From positions 4,440,379 to 4,504,378 of the forward strand of contig OY730170.1 in the NCBI GenBank assembly GCA_963422465.1: DNA of 64,000 nucleotides, given 5' to 3'. The notes under the pieces were generated by a model, which was not told the origin of the DNA, ran no database searches, and worked only from the letters and a program-made list of their open reading frames with translations. The position numbers were made by a program, and so were the translations under genes. Each line of letters starts with the position of its first letter. Within the stretch, counting starts at the first letter, position 1. The stretch is from Lichina pygmaea (lineage: Eukaryota; Ascomycota; Lichinomycetes; Lichinales; Lichinaceae). Below are positions 19,941 to 29,104 of the stretch, in pieces.

Positions 19941-21877
19941 ACTGGAATATAGCCAAGTGGGGTAAAGAAAAAGCTGGCAAACCACCAGAACTTCCAATTG
20001 TTCCAGAGCTCACAAAGCAAGATGGAGAAACTGCCAGAACTTTCACAGAAAAGGTAGAAGTATTCAAAACCCAGTTCTTCCCTCTACCTCTCCAGCCAGT
20101 ACCAGAATCCCAGGACCAGCCAGCCAACCACCAACAACACCAGCTATCTCAGGAAATCTCCAAAGAAGATATTCACAATATTCTGAAAATGAAAAAACCT
20201 TTTACAGCTCCTGGGAAAGATACTCTACCCAATGGATTTCTAAAGGTATTAGGAGACTCTTTCAATAAAAAGATAGTCAAAGTTCTGGAGGCCTGCTGGA
20301 AGCTAGAATATTTCCCTGACAGATACAAAGCAGCCAGAACAATATGCTTGAGAAAGCCTAGCAAAGGATCCTATTGCTATGCCAAAGCTTGGAGGCCAAT
20401 AGCACTTCTCAACACAATTGGGAAGCTGATGGAAGCTCTGGCAGCCACAAAGCTAAGTGAACTGGCTGAGAAAGAAAACCTACTACCAGAAATCCAGATG
20501 GGCTTCAGAAAAGGAAGATCAACTGAGTCTGCACTATTTCTACTCACTTCCCAAGTTGAAAAAGTCTGGAAGGAAGGAATGGTAGCCAGTCTTCTTTCTC
20601 TGGATATCTCAGGAGCTTATGACAGAGTTCTGCCAGAAATTCTCAAGAAAATCCTGGAGAGAAAAGGAATCCCCAGCTGCTTTGTTAACTGAATCTTTTC
20701 TTTCACTACCCAAAGAAAAACCTCTCTTGTTTTTGATGATTCAGAGTCTTCTTTTTTTCCAGTACACTGTGGAGTCTCTCAAGGTTCACCTCTCTCTCCT
20801 ATTTTATTTCTTTTCTATATTTCAGATCTTCATAATATTGTTCATACACCAGAGAAAGGTGTATCAGCTCTGGGCTTTGCAGATGATACAAACCTTCTGG
20901 CATTTTCCCCTTCTCTTAAAAGCAATCTCCTGAAGCTAAAGTCTACTCACTCCAAGTGTTTAGACTGGGCAAGAAAACATGGAATGAAGTTTGCACCTGA
21001 AAAGTATGAACTTCTCCATTTTTCTAGAAGAAGAACAGATAATCTTCAGCTCAGTCTAAGATTTGGAGAAGTGGTACTACAGCCTAAGGAAGAAGTGTGT
21101 ATTCTGGGACTACACTATGATTCCAAGCTTCTCTGGAAAAAACACCAGAGAATCATGTTACAGAAAGCTTCCAAGTTTTTCTCAGCACTTTCCAGAACTA
21201 CTTTTTCTACATGGGGTCTACCTGTTCTCTCTGCTAGACTTGTCTACACTGCAATACTGAGATCACTTCTCAGCTATGCAGTAGGAGTCTGGTTCAATCC
21301 CCACAAAAAACCTTCTAATATTTCTTCTCTAAATCTTTTCCAGACTAAGTGTCTAAAAACTATAGGAGGTGTCTTCAAAGCTACTCCTACATTTCTTATT
21401 GAAGGAGAAATATTCCTACCACCTCTTGATCTTTATTTCAAATTCAGAACAGCAACTTTCCTACAATCTTTCTATTTTTCTAATACTTCTTCTAATCCTC
21501 TCTCCTCACTTCTCTATAAGCTCTTTTCCCAGATCACTGTTTTTGTTTCTACTCTGAGAACACCTCCAAAGTCTCTGTCTACTGTCACACCTAACTGGAA
21601 AGCAAGATGGCTAGAAGAACTAACCACTAACCAAGATTACTCTAAGAAACAATTTCAAGAAGTGTTTCAGAAAGAGTGGGAAGCCAGATGGCAGGCAAAC
21701 AGACAGAAGTGTTATCCAGTCTGGGAGCTATTTTGCAGACTACCCCAAAGGAAAAATCTCAAAGTTTTCAAAGACTTGAGAAAAGCTGAAGCTAGTCTTT
21801 ACTTGCAGATTCTATCAGCAAGGATAGGACTAGCCAGCTTTCTTTTCAGAGCAAATGTTCCAGACTTCCAATCCCCT
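19941..21877 (+). pseudogene. LINE ORF2 reverse transcriptase (copy 1), one nonsense codon
   Basis: The frame starts in the linker before the RT domain (A-K-W-G-K-E-K-A-G-K) and stays in one frame to the A1 insertion, broken only by a TGA at 20690-20692 where copy 2 has Trp (TGG to TGA). The RT catalytic F-A-D-D-T box is intact at about 20877-20892. The C-terminal piece, including a Cys/His motif C-S-C-G-F-G-E-E-T-A-Q, resumes at about 28230-28457 after A1. Function was reverse transcription at a nicked target. It is 5'-truncated and so could not have moved autonomously. Confidence 0.85.
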
Positions 21878-22336
21878 TGTTAAGGCCTAGGCCGGAACAG
21901 CCCAGGTAAGCGAGGGAGAAGTGTTAGTCATGCGGAACAACATTCGACCGATCCGGTGGACGAGCAAGAGCTAAGCGAGGAGCTCGTCCGGTGGACGAGC
22001 AAGAGCTAAGCGAGGAGCTCGTCCGGTGGACGAGCAAGAGCTAAGCGAGGAGCTCGTCCGGTGGACGAGCAGGAGCTAAGCGAGGAGCTCGTCCACGCAA
22101 AAGGATGATACCCCTCGAGGAGACCCCCCCCCTTGGGGCATCTGTATAAAGACCCCCAAAAAGCCCGGAGGGATTAGCTCTCCAGGCTGAACACAATACA
22201 AACCCATCGTACGGAGACAATAGCACAGGAGAGTTACCCCACCTGTCTATTCCTCTACCGAGTCCCTGTCTAGAATCCGCCCCACAAAGCAACAGACCGT
22301 ACCGGTTTCTGTGTGAACCCGGCCCGGCCTTTAACA
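21878..22336 (+). repeat. 5' LTR of Gypsy A1 (459 bp) with 35-bp palindromic tandem repeats
   Basis: It contains tandem 35-bp units at about 21950-22095 built from GGACGAGC ... GAGCTCGTCC arms meeting at a GGT centre. A TATA box TATAAAG lies at 22145-22151 and a probable RNA start at 22184 (AGGCTGAA). The 3' LTR is exactly one 35-bp unit longer. Confidence 0.9.
22145..22191 (+). promoter_or_regulatory. TATA box and predicted RNA start of Gypsy A1
   Basis: TATAAAG begins at 22145. The 8-mer AGGCTGAA at 22184-22191 is the exact complement of TTCAGCCT at 22339-22346. Start-site placement is inferred from that complementarity. Confidence 0.55.
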
Positions 22337-22338
22337 GT

Positions 22339-22346
22339 TTCAGCCT
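22339..22346 (+). other. probable self-primer binding site of Gypsy A1
   Basis: TTCAGCCT lies exactly 2 nt inside the 5' LTR and is complementary to the predicted first 8 nt of the element RNA. No TGG-starting tRNA primer-binding site is seen at the LTR end. The same arrangement occurs in A2 and, with a different 8-mer, in family B. Confidence 0.6.
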
Positions 22347-22374
22347 CTAACGTACAGGACACTGACTCGATACG

Positions 22375-23745
22375 ATGGTGGATCCACAAAGCCCTACCCC
22401 TTCTCAGGCAGCCCAAGCCCAGGCTGTTCAGGCAGCTCAGGCCCAGGCTGTCCAGGCGGCACCTATTGTTAACCTACCCCCGAAGCCCTTGAAGGTAGGT
22501 GCCCCGAAGAGGTACGATGGATCCAGGGGAGGACTGGAGTTGTTCTTCTCACAACTGGAGCTCTACTATAGGTTCAACACAGCCCAGTTCCCAACAGACC
22601 AGGAGAAGGTGCTATTTGCAGCCTCCTACCTGGAAGGACCAGCCTTCGCTTGGTTCAACATCTACTTAAGGGATTACCTAGACAATCAGGCAGACCCCAA
22701 GGAGCAAGAAGACAATACCCGACAGGTTATGGGAAGCTTGAAAACCTTTAAGACAGCCATGAGAAAGACGTTTGGGATCCTTGACGAGGAAAGGGATGTG
22801 GAACGAAAGCTCCAAGCACTGCGGCAAACTGGATCGGCATCGGAATTTGCGGCGAAGTTCCAACAACTAGCAGTGAGGACCCAGTGGGGGGACAGTGCAC
22901 TAACAGCACTATTCTACCAAGGCCTCAAGGAACAAGTCAAGGACGACATCGCGCGAGGAGACCGACCAACCGAGCTCTACGAAATGATTGAGACTGCGGC
23001 TCGCATCGACGACTGACAGTTCGAGAGAGAGCTTGAGAAGCAAGGCAAGCAGACAAAACCATGGGTGAAGAAAAAGCCAACACCTGCCAAAGATAACTAC
23101 AGCTTGGTACCTATGGAAATCAACGCGGCAGAACCATGAAAGAAGGAGACACGGAAGTGTTACAACTGTCAGAAAGTGGGCCACCTTGCGGTAAACTGCA
23201 GGAGTAAGAAGAAGAACAAGGAGGGCAAAGGGAAGCAGTTGAACGCCACAAGCGCCTGGAAAGGCAGGGAGATGGAGGAGCCCCAGAGGGCCCCCCAAGG
23301 CACACTGCCCCACAATCACCCTGAGGTGGCACTCCTCAGAGAGGAGGACAACCTCCGACAACACGCTGAAAAACTTGAGAACATACTCCAAGAAACCTTG
23401 GACCACCTCGACAAGGTCTGAAGGAGGGTCAACAAGATCCACTGGGAGAAAGACTTGATCTCCGAGTTTGACACAACCAGCTACATGGAGGAACAGGTTG
23501 ACGACAAGGAAACCCAGCCACCACCAGTCCCCGACAAACCTGTCCTTCAACGACAGGACGCAACTCTATCAGAAATAGGGGAGACGCAAGCGTCACGATA
23601 GGTCGACGATACCCTCAGCATCATACAGGTCAGAGATATTGCTGATGATTGCAACCAAGACCTGGGGGAACGATGCACCACCACACGATGCAAACGACAC
23701 GTGGTAGAGCGTCAGGCCCAGGGCCTAGGCGGCTCAAAAAACTAG
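22375..23745 (+). pseudogene. gag of Gypsy A1
   Basis: One frame of 457 codons from ATG 22375 to TAG 23743-23745, with several internal TGA codons (first at 23014-23016). An Ala/Gln-rich N terminus is followed by the capsid-like region and one CCHC knuckle (C-Y-N-C-Q-K-V-G-H-L-A-V-N-C, about 23158-23199). Relative to A2 it lacks an in-frame block of 59 codons after the knuckle that holds an extra Cys/His motif. Gag would build the virus-like particle. The slippery heptamer A AAA AAC at 23736-23742 directly precedes the stop, and pol lies in the -1 frame. Confidence 0.85.
23736..23745 (+). promoter_or_regulatory. -1 frameshift heptamer A AAA AAC followed by gag stop TAG
   Basis: In the gag frame the codons are TCA AAA AAC TAG. 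Slipping back one base on A AAA AAC continues into the pol frame (K-K-L-A-A-L-F). A2 (51032-51023, minus) and A3 (54362-54371) have the identical bases. Confidence 0.75.
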
Positions 23746-26700
23746 CAGCGCTCTTCAAAACTGGGGTTGGAAGAGCAGGCAAGACAACACCCCGGGAGGA
23801 AGGAGTCAAGCCGAGTCTTGACACAACAGCCTGCAGCCCGCACTTTCGCATCAAGATCAGAGTCAATGGGTGGTTGGCTAAGGCCATGATTGACTCTGGT
23901 GCGACTGGCAACTTCATGTCAGAAAGCTTTGCCAGAAGAAACAAGGTTCCAGTCCAAGGCAAGAGAGACCCCTACCAGTTGACAGTAGTGGATGGAACAC
24001 CACTCTCCAAAGACGAGGGACAAGTGATGAAGGAGACCAAGAGCCTGAGACTGAGTGTCCATGGCACGACGATCAGAACAGAAGAATTCAACTTGGTCTG
24101 GATACCACACAAAGTTATATTGGGACTTCCGTGGTTGGAAAAACAAAACCCAAGGATTGACTGGAAAAGAAGGCAACTAGTCTTTCCGGATGAGACACTG
24201 GTCACGTCAGAACCAGGGGTGATGATTAAAGAAATCTCACTGACATGGTGGAAGAAATACCACCAGCGCGGGGAGGCCTGTGTGGCCTGGATGAAACTCT
24301 GAACACAACAACTTTGCACCACGCAAGACGCCGTGGGCGAGACTCAGGCACCGCAGTTGCCAAGTGAGTATAAAGAATACCAGGAGATGTTCGAAGAAAC
24401 AGTGATCGCGACGCTACCGGAACATCAGGAGTGGGACCACGAGATTCCACTGGAAGACAGAAAAAAACCCACACACAGCCCTATCTACACTCTGTCAGCA
24501 AAAGAGCTTGAGGCCCTGAGAGACTACCTGGACAAGAACCTAGCGAAAGGGTTCATAAGACCTTCAACATCACCGGCTGGATACCTGATATTGTTTGTGC
24601 CAAAGAAAGACGGCAAACTTCGACTGTGTGTTGATTATCAGCGGCTAAATGTGATTACAGTGAAAAATTGCTACCCGCTGCCATTGATATCGGAAATCCA
24701 AGACCGGATCCAAGGAGCCAAATAGTTTACCAAGTTCGACATTCGAGGCACTTTCAACCTGGTTAGGATGAAAGACGGCGAAGAATGGAAGACAGCCTTT
24801 CGTACAAGGTACGGGCACTACAAGTATACTGTGATGCCATTCAGCCTTACGAATGCACCGGCGACATTCCAATCACTTATTAACGCTGTCCTCCGATAAT
24901 ACCTGGACATATTTGTCACCGCTTATATCAACGATGTCTTGGTATACACCAATGGAACCTTGGAGGAGCACAAACAGCATGTCAAGAAGATTCTACATGT
25001 GCTCCAGAAAGCAGGAATAAGGTTACGCCTGGATAAGAGTGTTTTCCACACAAAAGAAGTGGATTATTTGGGGTTGATCCTGACAACGGAAGGAATCCGA
25101 ATGGACAACACGAAGACGGCAGCAGTACGAGACTGGCCAACACCCAAAAACCTCAAAGAAGTACAATCCTTCCTAGGGTTTGCAAACTTCTACTGACAAT
25201 TCATCAAGGACTACTCAAGAACAGCAGCAGCCTTGACAGAGTTAACCAGAAAGAACAAATCTTTCAGGTGGGGGGAGAGCCAACAAGCGGCCTTCCAGGA
25301 GTTGAAGGATAAATTCATCTCCGCACCCATTTTGGCATCATTTGATCCTGAGAAGAGGATCATTCTGGAGACTGATGCCTTGGACCAAGTATTGGGATCC
25401 TGCTTGTGTCAACCAGACGCCGACAACCACTTACACCCTGTCGCATACTGATCAAGAAAGTTCTCTGGCCCAGAACTGAGATACGACGTTCACGACAAAG
25501 AGTTGTTAGCAATCGTCAACGTATTCCAAGAATGGAGGCCTTACTTGGAGGGGGCAAAATACACGATAGATGTGTACTCAGACTACAAAAACTTAGCTTA
25601 CTTCACAACGACGAAGAAGCTAAACTGACGACAAGTTCGATGGGCAGAGTTGTTAGTATCATACAACTTCCAAATCCTCTACTGGAAGGGCACTGAAAAT
25701 GCTTGAGCGGACGCCCTCAGCAGGCGACCAGACCTGATGGATGAGAAAACAACAGAGGAACACCCAATCCTAGCGACAAAAGGACGAACCTTGGTCTATA
25801 CCCAACCCCAACTGGCAACAACAGAAACAAAGGGTCCACTCCTTACCCTTGGCTATAAGACAGCAAACAAAAAGGAAACTGTGCCAGGAAGAGCACAAGA
25901 GGAGGTGATCCGGAGGCACCACGACAGGCCTTTGCATGGACACCCCAGGCAAGATAAAACCTTGGAGAAAATCCAAAGGAACTACCGCTTTGACGGGATG
26001 AAGTGCAAGGTGACAGAGTTCATCTGCAACTGTGAACAGTGTGCGAAGAACAAACCATCAAGGCATAAGCTCTACGGGCAGGCACAGCAGATGGACCTAC
26101 CTGAGGCACCATGGGAAACTATCACAATGGATTTCATGGTCAAGTTGCCAAAGTCAACAGACCCAGCAACAAAGGTGGTATACAATAGTATTTTGGTGGT
26201 TGTTGACAAACTCACCAAATACACCCACCTGGTCCTGTGGAAAGAGTCAGGAACCACGAACAAACTCACGAGTGTTCTACTCAGAGAGCTGGTAAGCCAC
26301 CGAGGGCTACCAAAGACAATTATCTCAGATCAAGACAAACTCTTCACCTTGAAATTTTGGAACACGTGGACAAGACAACTTGGCATTGATACAAGGATGT
26401 CAACAGCCTACCACCCACAAACTGACAGACAAACTGAGCGGACAAACCAGACAATAGAGCAGTATCTACAACACTACGTCAACCACCAGCAGGACAACTG
26501 GGTGGAACTGCTACCAATAGCCCAGTTTGCGTACAACGACCAGCAACACAGCATGACAGGGACAACACTGTTCTTTGCGAACTACAGAAGAAACCCCCAA
26601 TGGCAGGCAACAGCAGGAGGCAACATTGTCGATGTTAGCAAACTCACTGCTATGCACGAGATGATGAAAACAACAATCGACCGTGCCCAGAACACCACCG

Positions 26701-27260
26701 CCCGCTGATTACACGACAAAAGGTTGAAGGGACCAACCCTGGAAAGGGGGGATAAGGTCTACCTATCAACAAAAAACCTGCGCTCGAAGTGACCGAGCAA
26801 AAAGCTGGACTATGTACGAATCAGACTATTCAAAATCAAGAAGCGCACTGGGAAGGTCAACTATTGACTGAGACTGCCACGAAAAGCAAGGATACACTGA
26901 GTATTCCACGTCTCGCTGCTTGAACCAGCACCCAGCGACGTGGAGGTCAAAACAGAATGGAACTTCGAGGACGACGAAGAAGAGTACGATGTCAAAAGAA
27001 TCCTGGATAGTCGAAGAAACAGACGGAAAACTGAGTACCTGGTGAAGTGGTTAGAATTTGACAAAGAGGAGAATTTGTGGGAACCAACCGAGAACTTCAG
27101 CTCTGCGATGAACCAGAAACTGGTGGATTACCACCAAGCAAATCCGCAGCGACCAGGTCCGACGGAGATAACAGCTCAAGAGAAGCTAAAGCCTCCGAAG
27201 AGAAGATGTCCTCAAAGGATGGTGGAGCAGCAGCTTGACAGACCTCCCGTTCACGGATAA
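23746..27260 (+). pseudogene. pol of Gypsy A1: PR-RT-RH-IN-chromodomain
   Basis: A single continuous frame carries protease (D-S-G-A-T-G at about 23889-23906), RT (about 24380-25050), RNase H (about 25300-25730), integrase (about 25900-26700, zinc H-H-C-C then D, D, E core) and a chromodomain (about 26982-27131, ending in the W-E-P-T box). It has at least ten nonsense codons, nearly all TGA replacing a CGA Arg codon. The RT active site reads Y-I-N-D instead of Y-x-D-D, a G-to-A change. No indel frameshift is seen. The last 160 nt overlap the antisense ORF. Confidence 0.9.
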
Positions 27261-27606
27261 CGTGGAGGGCCTCTTGTTCCTGAGCATCAAGGGACTCTTG
27301 ATCCTTGATGGCCGACAGCTCACGACAGATAGCATCAGCCTCCTTCTGTGAGAGACGACCCAGCTGCCAGTGGAGGTGGATCTGCCGGGGAAGCAGCTTT
27401 GACAGTTGGTCATCAGTCTCCCGCAGCTGAGCCTCAAGCTGCTCACACTCAAGTTCCATCTTCTTCCATTCTGATTCTGAGAGATGAAGGTCGCAGTGAC
27501 AACCCTTCTCGATGCACTGACAACAAAAAGACGATGCAGAACTCACGACACACTTGGCGTGGTCGTGACAACAAGCACCGCATGTGATTTTCGATTCCTT
27601 GCCCAT
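27097..27606 (-). CDS. antisense ORF of Gypsy A1: Zn2Cys6-like cysteine cluster plus coiled coil
   Basis: A fully open 169-codon frame runs opposite to the element. Residues 9-38 hold cysteines spaced C-x2-C-x6-C-x8-C-x2-C-x6-C, the spacing of fungal Zn(II)2Cys6 DNA-binding clusters. The usual basic residues between Cys2 and Cys3 are weak (H-D-H-A-K). A long Leu/Gln/Glu-rich heptad-like helix follows (about 45-120) and then an acidic hydrophobic tail. Its 3' end overlaps the pol stop region by about 160 nt and its ATG lies 124 bp from the 3' LTR. A3 carries a homologous stop-free frame, and family B has a related but divergent ORF at the same place. It is intact here although the sense pol has many stops. 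Function is unknown; a DNA-binding regulator is inference. Confidence 0.6.
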   Translation of the reverse strand: MGKESKITCGACCHDHAKCVVSSASSFCCQCIEKGCHCDLHLSESEWKKMELECEQLEAQLRETDDQLSKLLPRQIHLHWQLGRLSQKEADAICRELSAIKDQESLDAQEQEALHVIREREVCQAAAPPSFEDIFSSEALASLELLSPSDLVAADLLGGNPPVSGSSQS

Positions 27607-27730
27607 TTTGCCAACACGACAAGAGAGAAAACTGCGACGACGAGTTCAAGTTGTCTGGCTTTGGTTCATGGCAAAAGAGGAGCAGGAACAAAAAGGATCT
27701 GGGGACAGAACCCTTGGAGAGAGGGGATAG

Positions 27731-28224
27731 TGTTAAGGCCTAGGCTGGAACAGCCCAGGTAAGTGAGGGAGAAGTGTTAGTCATGCAGAACAACATTCGA
27801 CTGATCCGGTGGACAAGCAAGAGCTAAGCGAGGAGCTTGTCCGGTGGACAAGCAAGAGCTAAGCGAGGAGCTTGTCCGGTGGACGAGCAGGAGCTAAGCA
27901 AGGAGCTCATCCGGTGGATGAGCAGGAGCTAAGCGAGGAGCTTGTCCGGTGGACAAGCAGGAGCTAAGCAAGGAGCTTGTCCACGCAAAAGGATGATACC
28001 CCTCGAGGAGACTCCCCCCCTTGGGGCATCTGTATAAAGACCCCCAAAGAGCCCGGAAGGATTAGCTCTCCAGGCTGAACACAATACAAACCCATCGTAC
28101 GGAGACAATAGCACAGGAGAGTTACCCCACCTGTCTATTCCTCTACCGAGTCCCTGTCTAGAATCCACCCCACAAAGCAACAGACTGTACCGGTTTCTGT
28201 GTGAACCCGGCCTGGCCTTTAACA
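27731..28224 (+). repeat. 3' LTR of Gypsy A1 (494 bp)
   Basis: Matches the 5' LTR with one additional 35-bp unit. Repeat arms here include GGACAAGC/GCTTGTCC and GGATGAGC/GCTCATCC pairs. Confidence 0.9.
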
Positions 28225-28754
28225 CCCCTCTATGTTCCTGTGGGTTTGGAGAAGAGACTGCTCAATATATCACTTTCTCTTGTAACAAGTTTCTTACTCA
28301 AAGACAGCAAGCCACTTTTCTTTCCTACAATTTCTCTACTTTACTTCAAAAGCCTAAAGTGCTTAAAGAATTTCTTCTCTGGTTTATGTCTTTGAAAAGA
28401 CTAGACCAGTTTAACTTAGCACACCAACTCTTACCAGAAAACCTATCATCTCTGTGATTTTATTTTCTCCAGACACTGCATATTCTTCCAGATAATTCCC
28501 TAGTCTTACCCAAGTCTCAGTTTTTATTCCTTCAAAGGTTTTCTGGGAAAAAAAGCATATATCTAGAAGTTCTGCATGGCTCACCAGCCAAATCAGAGTA
28601 AGAATAAAATAAAAATAAAAATAAACACTACAAACCACGGGCTGTACAGTAAATGCGTGAGGTCCCCAAGTCAAATCTACCAGAGACAAAAATCCTTCAA
28701 GAAGTTCTGCATGGCTTAACAGCCGAATCAGTGTAAGAATCAAATCAAAAAAAA

Positions 28755-28880
28755 CCACCCACAGACAGACAGCCAGACAGAGTAAGCAAACCAAGTCCTG
28801 GAGACTTGGTTATTGGTTATTGGTATTCCTACTCCATTCTAGTGCTAGTCCTGGAGACTTATTTGCAGCATTACATCAAC
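28755..28880 (+). pseudogene. integrase fragment of an old B-like Gypsy element (3' half)
   Basis: It continues the fragment that stops at 19621: after the duplicated CCACCCACAGAC it reads on as ACAGACAGCCAGACAGAG, matching family B integrase. It is itself interrupted by a 39-bp insert (28808-28846) flanked by AGTCCTGGAGACTT on both sides, and similarity ends near 28880. Confidence 0.75.
28794..28860. repeat. 39-bp insert between 14-bp direct repeats
   Basis: AGTCCTGGAGACTT occurs at 28794-28807 and 28847-28860. The 39 bp between begin GGTTATTGGTTATTGG. Family B copies have the 14-mer only once and no insert. Confidence 0.8.
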
Positions 28881-28892
28881 TTTCACTTTGTT

Positions 28893-29104
28893 TCTTCCCT
28901 CACAACAATCGGACCGCCTGTGCGTGCGATCTGAAGCGAGTCACCGATGCTGTGCAAGGTGAAGTCCTCGGGCGTATCAAGCTCTGGGAGTTCTACGTCG
29001 TCGACGTCGAGAGGGATGCCGTCGAGGCCTGGGAAGAGCGTGGGCAGCCAGTTCCGGCTCTGCTCAGGCGACGGGGTCTGAGTCGACGCACTCATCGTCA
29101 CTGT
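28893..29104. other. GC-rich island, possible captured host-gene fragment
   Basis: About 210 bp with host-like GC and codon use in the middle of AT-rich transposon DNA. In the plus frame it reads through K-L-W-E-F-Y-V-V-D-V-E-R-D, which faintly recalls glycogen debranching enzyme; the opposite strand is also open. Neither end shows a TSD. Gene identity is a guess. Confidence 0.3.

Larger units (their letters stand above)
21878..28224 (+). mobile_element. Gypsy A1: Ty3/Gypsy chromovirus, complete with both LTRs
   Basis: LTRs 21878-22336 and 27731-28224 begin TGTTAAGG and end with TTTAACA; the 5-bp TSD CCCCT lies at 21873-21877 and 28225-28229. Internal order is gag, protease, reverse transcriptase, RNase H, integrase, chromodomain, then an antisense ORF before the 3' LTR. 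The integrase-last order with a chromodomain defines a chromovirus. The element is dead by numerous nonsense codons but has no frameshift in pol. Confidence 0.95.
19941..28625 (+). mobile_element. LINE copy 1, Tad1-like, 5'-truncated, split by Gypsy A1
   Basis: The insertion is bounded by CACTACAAACCAC at 19928-19940 and 28626-28638, a 13-bp TSD typical of target-primed reverse transcription. It starts within ORF2 (before the reverse transcriptase), is interrupted at 21877 by Gypsy A1, resumes at 28230 and ends in an AAATA-type tail at about 28603-28625. Without A1 and its duplicated target the element is about 2.3 kb. Confidence 0.9.
19622..28754 (+). mobile_element. tRNA-headed SINE, interrupted by LINE copy 1 and Gypsy A1
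   Basis: Direct repeats CCACCCACAGAC at 19610-19621 and 28755-28766 bound an insertion whose own sequence is 19622-19940 plus 28639-28754 (435 bp). Its first base is the first base of a tRNA-like acceptor stem. The head carries Pol III A- and B-box-like sequences. The 3' end (about 28700-28750, AGAAGTTCTGCATGGC to AGTGTAAGAAT) matches the 3' ends of the LINE copies here, and it ends in an A-rich tail. A Pol III head plus a borrowed LINE tail plus a long TSD is the known SINE design; this partner relationship is inferred from the shared tail. Confidence 0.75.
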
